Below, one piece after another: positions 6,433 through 8,156 of a stretch of 8,156 nt of DNA. Location of the stretch: positions 1 to 8,156 of the forward strand of contig DLUO01000154.1 of the NCBI GenBank assembly GCA_003444595.1, read 5' to 3'. The first letter of the stretch is position 1, and each line of letters starts with the position of its first letter. The position numbers and the translations under genes were made by a program. This stretch comes from Bacillota bacterium. GTDB taxonomy: Bacteria; Bacillota; Dethiobacteria; DTU022; UBA8154. Under the pieces are notes generated by a model. That model made no database searches. It was not told where the DNA came from and saw only the letters and a list, made by a program, of their open reading frames with translations.

Positions 6433-6513
6433 GCAGCCGAGAAACCTTGTAAATGCTAACCTTCTAAAAGGCTGTTCCCTGCATTACGCAGGAGATTTAC
6501 TGTTCTCGGCTGC
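6433..6513. ncRNA. Branched 81-nt stem-loop: structured RNA element or complex terminator, unclassified
   Basis: Perfect 11-bp arms GCAGCCGAGAA (6433-6443) and TTCTCGGCTGC (6503-6513) close the element. Inside lie a second helix GTAAAT/ATTTAC (6449-6454, 6495-6500) and two hairpins, CCTT-CTAA-AAGG (6460-6471) and CCTGC-ATTAC-GCAGG (6478-6492), making a three-way junction. On the minus strand the closing stem is followed at once by TTGATTTTTTGT, so leftward transcription would meet a terminator-like signal. On the plus strand no T-run follows. It could be a leftward terminator, a riboregulator in the lysS 3' region, or a small RNA of either strand. Confidence 0.5.
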
Positions 6514-6590
6514 AGTAATAAGTATTTACCTTTGAGCTTTAATTTATACATGGTTTACATTAAAAATTTAATAAAATTATATTAATATAG

Positions 6591-6622
6591 TTGACCGTGC
6601 CAAGCTTGAATAGAATTATAAT
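6591..6622 (+). promoter_or_regulatory. Weak candidate promoter for the 6720-7460 gene
   Basis: TTGACC (6591-6596) and a perfect TATAAT (6617-6622) are present but 20 bp apart, longer than the usual 16-18 bp. A less perfect -10, AATTAT (6614-6619), gives a 17-bp spacer. The region upstream is strongly AT-rich. The leader would be about 90 nt and would include the CTGCCT/AGGCAG inverted repeat. Confidence 0.35.
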
Positions 6623-6719
6623 ACTGTTCTATTTTTTTATTTATACTGCCTCAGTGCTATATTTCCCCTGTAGGCAGACGCCTTGGCCCTGTTTATAAAA
6701 TATAAAAGCAGGTGTTGAA

Positions 6720-7460
6720 ATGTATCCCCTGACACATCTTTATTTTGCCGAGATGGTTCTGGGCACGCTGGACGATAAGACTATCCTGGGAAGTATTTTC
6801 CCCGATATTACTGTGTCTGCCGGGATAGACTGGAACAGGAGCCATACGCTTGGGTTGGAGTTGTGGAGGCATTTTAGGTCTAACAATAAATGTTTGCTTA
6901 ATTTTTCGCTGGGTGTTATCAGTCACGGGATTGACCCCAAAGGCCTGGATTATTACAGTGATGAAAAATATGGGGATTTTGAAAAGGGCTACTGCTATGA
7001 AAAGGCCAGGCCACTGGTGGATAGTGTGGTAGAGGCTTGTAACCTTTCCTCTGATGACGGCTGGTGGAAAGCACATAATTTTATCGAAATGGGTATCGAG
7101 CTTTTCATTTATGAGGAACGGCCGGAACTGCTTCCTTTATTTCGCAGAGCCCTGGACAATGTTCCTCTCATTGTCGTGCTTTGTAAAGAATTGGCGCTGG
7201 TGTTAGTGAAAGATGAGACTGCTTTAAAAAGAAGTTTTACTTCTTTCAGAAATTTTTTCGACAGGGAATACCTTGACGCACAACTCCTGGCGGCACGTTT
7301 TCAAAAACAGTTATATTTCAGGTACAATATCGAGTCAATTGATCTGGTAAAGTGCCAGAGTATCATCCATAAAGGAAAAGAGCTGATTGCTCCCGATATC
7401 AAACAATTTTTTCAGGAGGTAAAAGAGCAGTTGTCTCCGGTTATGAGTAAATTAAGATAA
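6720..7460 (+). CDS. Protein with zinc-dependent phospholipase C-like metal-site pattern
   Basis: A 246-residue protein of uncertain function. The order His6 ('THLYFA'), Asp29 ('GSIFPDI'), His42, His69-x2-Asp72 ('SHGIDPKGLDY') and His119-x3-Glu123 ('WWKAHNFIEMGIE') resembles the His/Asp/Glu metal ligands of the all-helical zinc-dependent phospholipase C / S1-P1 nuclease-like fold, and the rest is predominantly helical. There is no signal peptide or membrane segment, so it should act in the cytoplasm, unlike secreted phospholipases. The substrate cannot be inferred. The ATG at 6720 has a modest ribosome site, AGGTG (6710-6714), 5 nt upstream. It stands alone: lysS ends 406 bp earlier and a probable leftward RNA gene faces it from the right. 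Expression is likely from its own promoter. Confidence 0.6.
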   Translation: MYPLTHLYFAEMVLGTLDDKTILGSIFPDITVSAGIDWNRSHTLGLELWRHFRSNNKCLLNFSLGVISHGIDPKGLDYYSDEKYGDFEKGYCYEKARPLVDSVVEACNLSSDDGWWKAHNFIEMGIELFIYEERPELLPLFRRALDNVPLIVVLCKELALVLVKDETALKRSFTSFRNFFDREYLDAQLLAARFQKQLYFRYNIESIDLVKCQSIIHKGKELIAPDIKQFFQEVKEQLSPVMSKLR

Positions 7461-7631
7461 GAATAGGGTAGATTTTGCTGAGGCTTAAATCTTCCGAGCG
7501 CAGCTCAGAATGCTCTATGTTTCAGCTCAGCTTTTCGTGGAGCATGATGTAAAGAATATGAATTTGAACGATGTCTCCACGGCTGGGACAATAACGTATT
7601 AGCTCGAGACGGAGCAGTGATTATAGAAAAG
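7461..7631. other. Intergenic stretch after the phospholipase-like gene
   Basis: I see no gene here. GCTGAG (7478-7483) can pair with CTCAGC (7526-7531), which is followed by TTTT, around a small inner hairpin GAGC-GCA-GCTC (7496-7506). This might be a weak terminator for the rightward gene. A direct repeat CAGCTCAG occurs at 7501-7508 and 7523-7530. A further short stem, TGTCTC/GGGACA (7572-7577, 7585-7590), has no T-run. Confidence 0.3.
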
Positions 7632-7650
7632 ACGGTAAAAAAATTACCGC
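7625..7650 (-). terminator. Candidate intrinsic terminator for leftward transcription
   Basis: On the minus strand CGGTAA (7649-7644) pairs with TTACCG (7638-7633) around a TTTTT loop, with an added G-U pair at the base, and is followed by TCTTTTCT. The stem is short and AT-rich, so termination would be weak. It is the first such signal in the leftward direction after the T-tract at 7760-7752 and could stop read-through from the RNA gene before it becomes antisense to the 6720-7460 gene. Confidence 0.35.
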
Positions 7651-7724
7651 CCTAAAATACGGACATCCAGAAAAGAAAAATAACAAAAGAGCTTTTGAAG
7701 CATGAAAAACTGTTCCGGTTCCAT
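7644..7724 (-). CDS. Possible 26-residue small protein (speculative)
   Basis: An ATG at 7724 opens a 26-codon frame, MEPEQFFMLQKLFCYFSFLD and then VRILGR, ending with a TAA that lies inside the 5' arm of the candidate leftward terminator. It is hydrophobic in the middle. It is downstream of the structured RNA and could be translated only from read-through. The nearest purine-rich stretch (AAGG) is about 14 nt upstream, too far for a good ribosome site. It is listed as a small-gene candidate and may well be chance. Confidence 0.15.
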   Translation of the reverse strand: MEPEQFFMLQKLFCYFSFLDVRILGR

Positions 7725-7751
7725 GCCAAATGAGCCTTACCCTGGTAACTT

Positions 7752-8019
7752 AAAAATAAACAGGCCCCAACAGACCTTTATCAGTTTCCATTGCTTCCTT
7801 CCCCAGTTAGCCCTACTTTCCGGACCCTTGCCGGTATCAACCTCACCGGCTTTAATGTCCCTTTTTTTCGAAGCTAACTATACAGGCTGCCTCTCCTTAA
7901 GGGTTTCTGTCTCGAGGCGGCTTCCCCGCTCTCATAGCTTCCGCCCTTCTCCGCGGAGCGCACCACTGCATCTAAGAAAGAAGATTTCCTGGGAACCTTA
8001 GGACCTCTCGGGACCTGTC
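7752..8019 (-). ncRNA. Discrete structured non-coding RNA, about 260-270 nt, class not recognised
   Basis: The predicted start of the minus-strand promoter (near 8019) is the first base of GACAGGTCCC (8019-8010), which pairs along ten positions (two G-U) with GGGGCCTGTT (7768-7759). This long-range helix closes the whole segment. Directly after it comes TTTATTTTTA (7760-7751), a T-tract suited to a 3' end. Internal helices include GTTAGCTT/GGGCTAAC (7878-7871, 7813-7806), a nested GGAC/GTCC (7860-7857, 7825-7822), a GCCGGT/ACCGGC hairpin with a 9-nt loop (7850-7845, 7835-7830), GGGCGG/CCGCCT (7946-7941, 7920-7915) and CTAAG/CTTAG (8001-7997, 7976-7972). Unpaired stretches are purine-rich (GGGGAAGGAAGCAATGGAAA), as in tertiary-structured RNAs. 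It is clearly GC-richer than its flanks and has no credible coding frame. It does not match my recollection of SRP RNA, RNase P, tmRNA or 6S. Large clostridial orphan RNAs such as the raiA motif are the first class to compare. Confidence 0.7.
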
Positions 8020-8025
8020 AATAAT

Positions 8026-8054
8026 ATTTTAAATCTTTTAACTACTTTCGTCAA
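8026..8054 (-). promoter_or_regulatory. Strong sigma-A promoter driving the structured RNA
   Basis: On the minus strand TTGACG (8054-8049) is followed by a 17-bp spacer and TAAAAT (8031-8026), ten of twelve consensus positions. The predicted start, 7 nt past the -10, is G8019 (or A8018), exactly at the closing helix of the RNA. Just upstream of the -35 lie long A and T tracts (8061-8099) that could act as UP elements, so high expression is expected. Confidence 0.8.
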
Positions 8055-8061
8055 GAGGTTT

Positions 8062-8099
8062 TTCTAAAAAAATTAAAAAAATATTTAATTTTTTTAGAA
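8062..8099. repeat. Perfect 16-bp AT-only-core inverted repeat upstream of the RNA promoter
   Basis: Arms TTCTAAAAAAATTAAA (8062-8077) and TTTAATTTTTTTAGAA (8084-8099) are exact reverse complements with a 6-bp spacer. It lies between the RNA promoter and the end of a possible leftward gene at 8110. It may be a combined AT-rich terminator and UP element, or a protein-binding site. Its low GC content is unusual for an intrinsic terminator. Confidence 0.6.
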
Positions 8100-8109
8100 T
8101 CCTTTTAAG

Positions 8110-8156
8110 TCAACTCGGGCTCTCGATTGGGTCACCCGGCTTAAGCTCACCTCCAT
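8110..8156 (-). CDS. Possible C-terminus of a leftward gene (partial, runs off the right edge)
   Basis: One minus-strand frame reads G-G-E-L-K-P-G-D-P-I-E-S-P-S and stops at TGA (8112-8110). Its base composition is GC-richer than the AT-rich spacer to its left, and the residues look protein-like. A second frame, starting at the ATG at 8156, ends at a TAA inside the inverted repeat and is also open. Fourteen residues are too few to name a family or to choose firmly between the frames. Confidence 0.3.
   Translation of the reverse strand, partial: GGELKPGDPIESPS

Larger units (their letters stand above)
6314..6719. other. 406-bp AT-rich intergenic region after lysS
   Basis: The region has no protein-coding frame I can support. 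Its first 100 bases are very AT-rich with short ATATT repeats and no GC-rich terminator. It then holds the branched stem-loop (6433-6513), another AT-rich stretch (6540-6590), a possible promoter (6591-6622) and a small inverted repeat CTGCCT/AGGCAG (6646-6651 and 6672-6677). The right arm of that repeat can instead pair with GCCT at 6680-6683. Confidence 0.6.

Noticed and set aside
7783..7800. Resemblance to SRP RNA domain IV (GGGGAAGGAAGCA)
   Set aside because: Only the purine-rich GGAAGGAAGCA is shared. The flanking bases do not form the expected UCC-GGAA-GGA tetraloop stem and no Alu-type 5' domain is present.
7815..7870. Resemblance to a cobalamin riboswitch core (GGGA, a GCCGGTGA hairpin, then GTCC)
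   Set aside because: The GCCACTG box is missing, no downstream gene is controlled, and the element has its own closing helix at the transcription start.
7702..8001. A 99-codon plus-strand open frame
   Set aside because: It is antisense to the structured RNA, has no ribosome site, reads as low-complexity Ser/Pro/Leu-rich sequence, and its frame is explained by lack of stops in a GC-richer RNA gene.
7461..8156. An rRNA operon after lysS, as in some Firmicutes
   Set aside because: No 16S, 23S or 5S conserved sequence was found on either strand.
1..8156. Insertion sequences, CRISPR arrays, tRNA genes
   Set aside because: No transposase frame, no regularly spaced direct repeats and no tRNA-like cloverleaf with a T-loop sequence were seen.

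Overview
The window looks like chromosomal DNA from an anaerobic, low-to-moderate GC Gram-positive bacterium (Bacillota, Clostridia; a Peptococcaceae/Moorella-like lineage is my best guess). The reasons are strong AGGAGG-type ribosome sites, sigma-A promoters of the TTGACA/TATAAT kind, a greA-lysS pair of Firmicutes type, and an oxygen-sensitive [4Fe-4S] acyl-CoA dehydratase activase. The lineage is inferred from gene content only. No mobile element, CRISPR array, tRNA or rRNA was seen.

Layout. Positions 1-50 hold the first codons of a minus-strand gene, probably an XRE-type regulator, with its promoter region behind it. Positions 190-1149 (minus) encode a stand-alone BadF/BadG/HgdC-type activase. 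A 314-bp divergent intergenic region follows. Positions 1464-4080 (plus) form a tight three-gene operon: a helix-turn-helix regulator, a conserved protein of unknown function, and a protein that resembles cyanobacterial acyl-ACP reductase (AAR) over its full length. A consensus promoter at 4116-4144 and a leader with an intrinsic-terminator-like hairpin precede greA (4349-4822) and lysS (4850-6313). The 406-bp gap after lysS holds a branched 81-nt stem-loop. Positions 6720-7460 (plus) encode a protein with residues spaced like the zinc-dependent phospholipase C fold.

The last 700 bp contain no convincing complete protein gene. On the minus strand there is a near-ideal sigma-A promoter (8054-8026) whose predicted start, about 8019, coincides with the first base of a 10-bp helix closing a GC-richer, heavily paired segment that ends at 7759 and runs into a T-tract. 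This reads as a discrete structured non-coding RNA of about 260-270 nt. I cannot assign it to a known class from memory. It is the most interesting feature here, followed by the AAR-like operon. The far right edge may hold the last codons of another minus-strand gene.

How parts may work together: greA and lysS are housekeeping genes, probably co-transcribed. The regulator/298-aa protein/AAR-like protein operon is likely one functional unit acting on an acyl or related thioester substrate, with the regulator as local control; this is inference from order and spacing. The activase may serve a dehydratase or an ATP-driven reductase encoded elsewhere.
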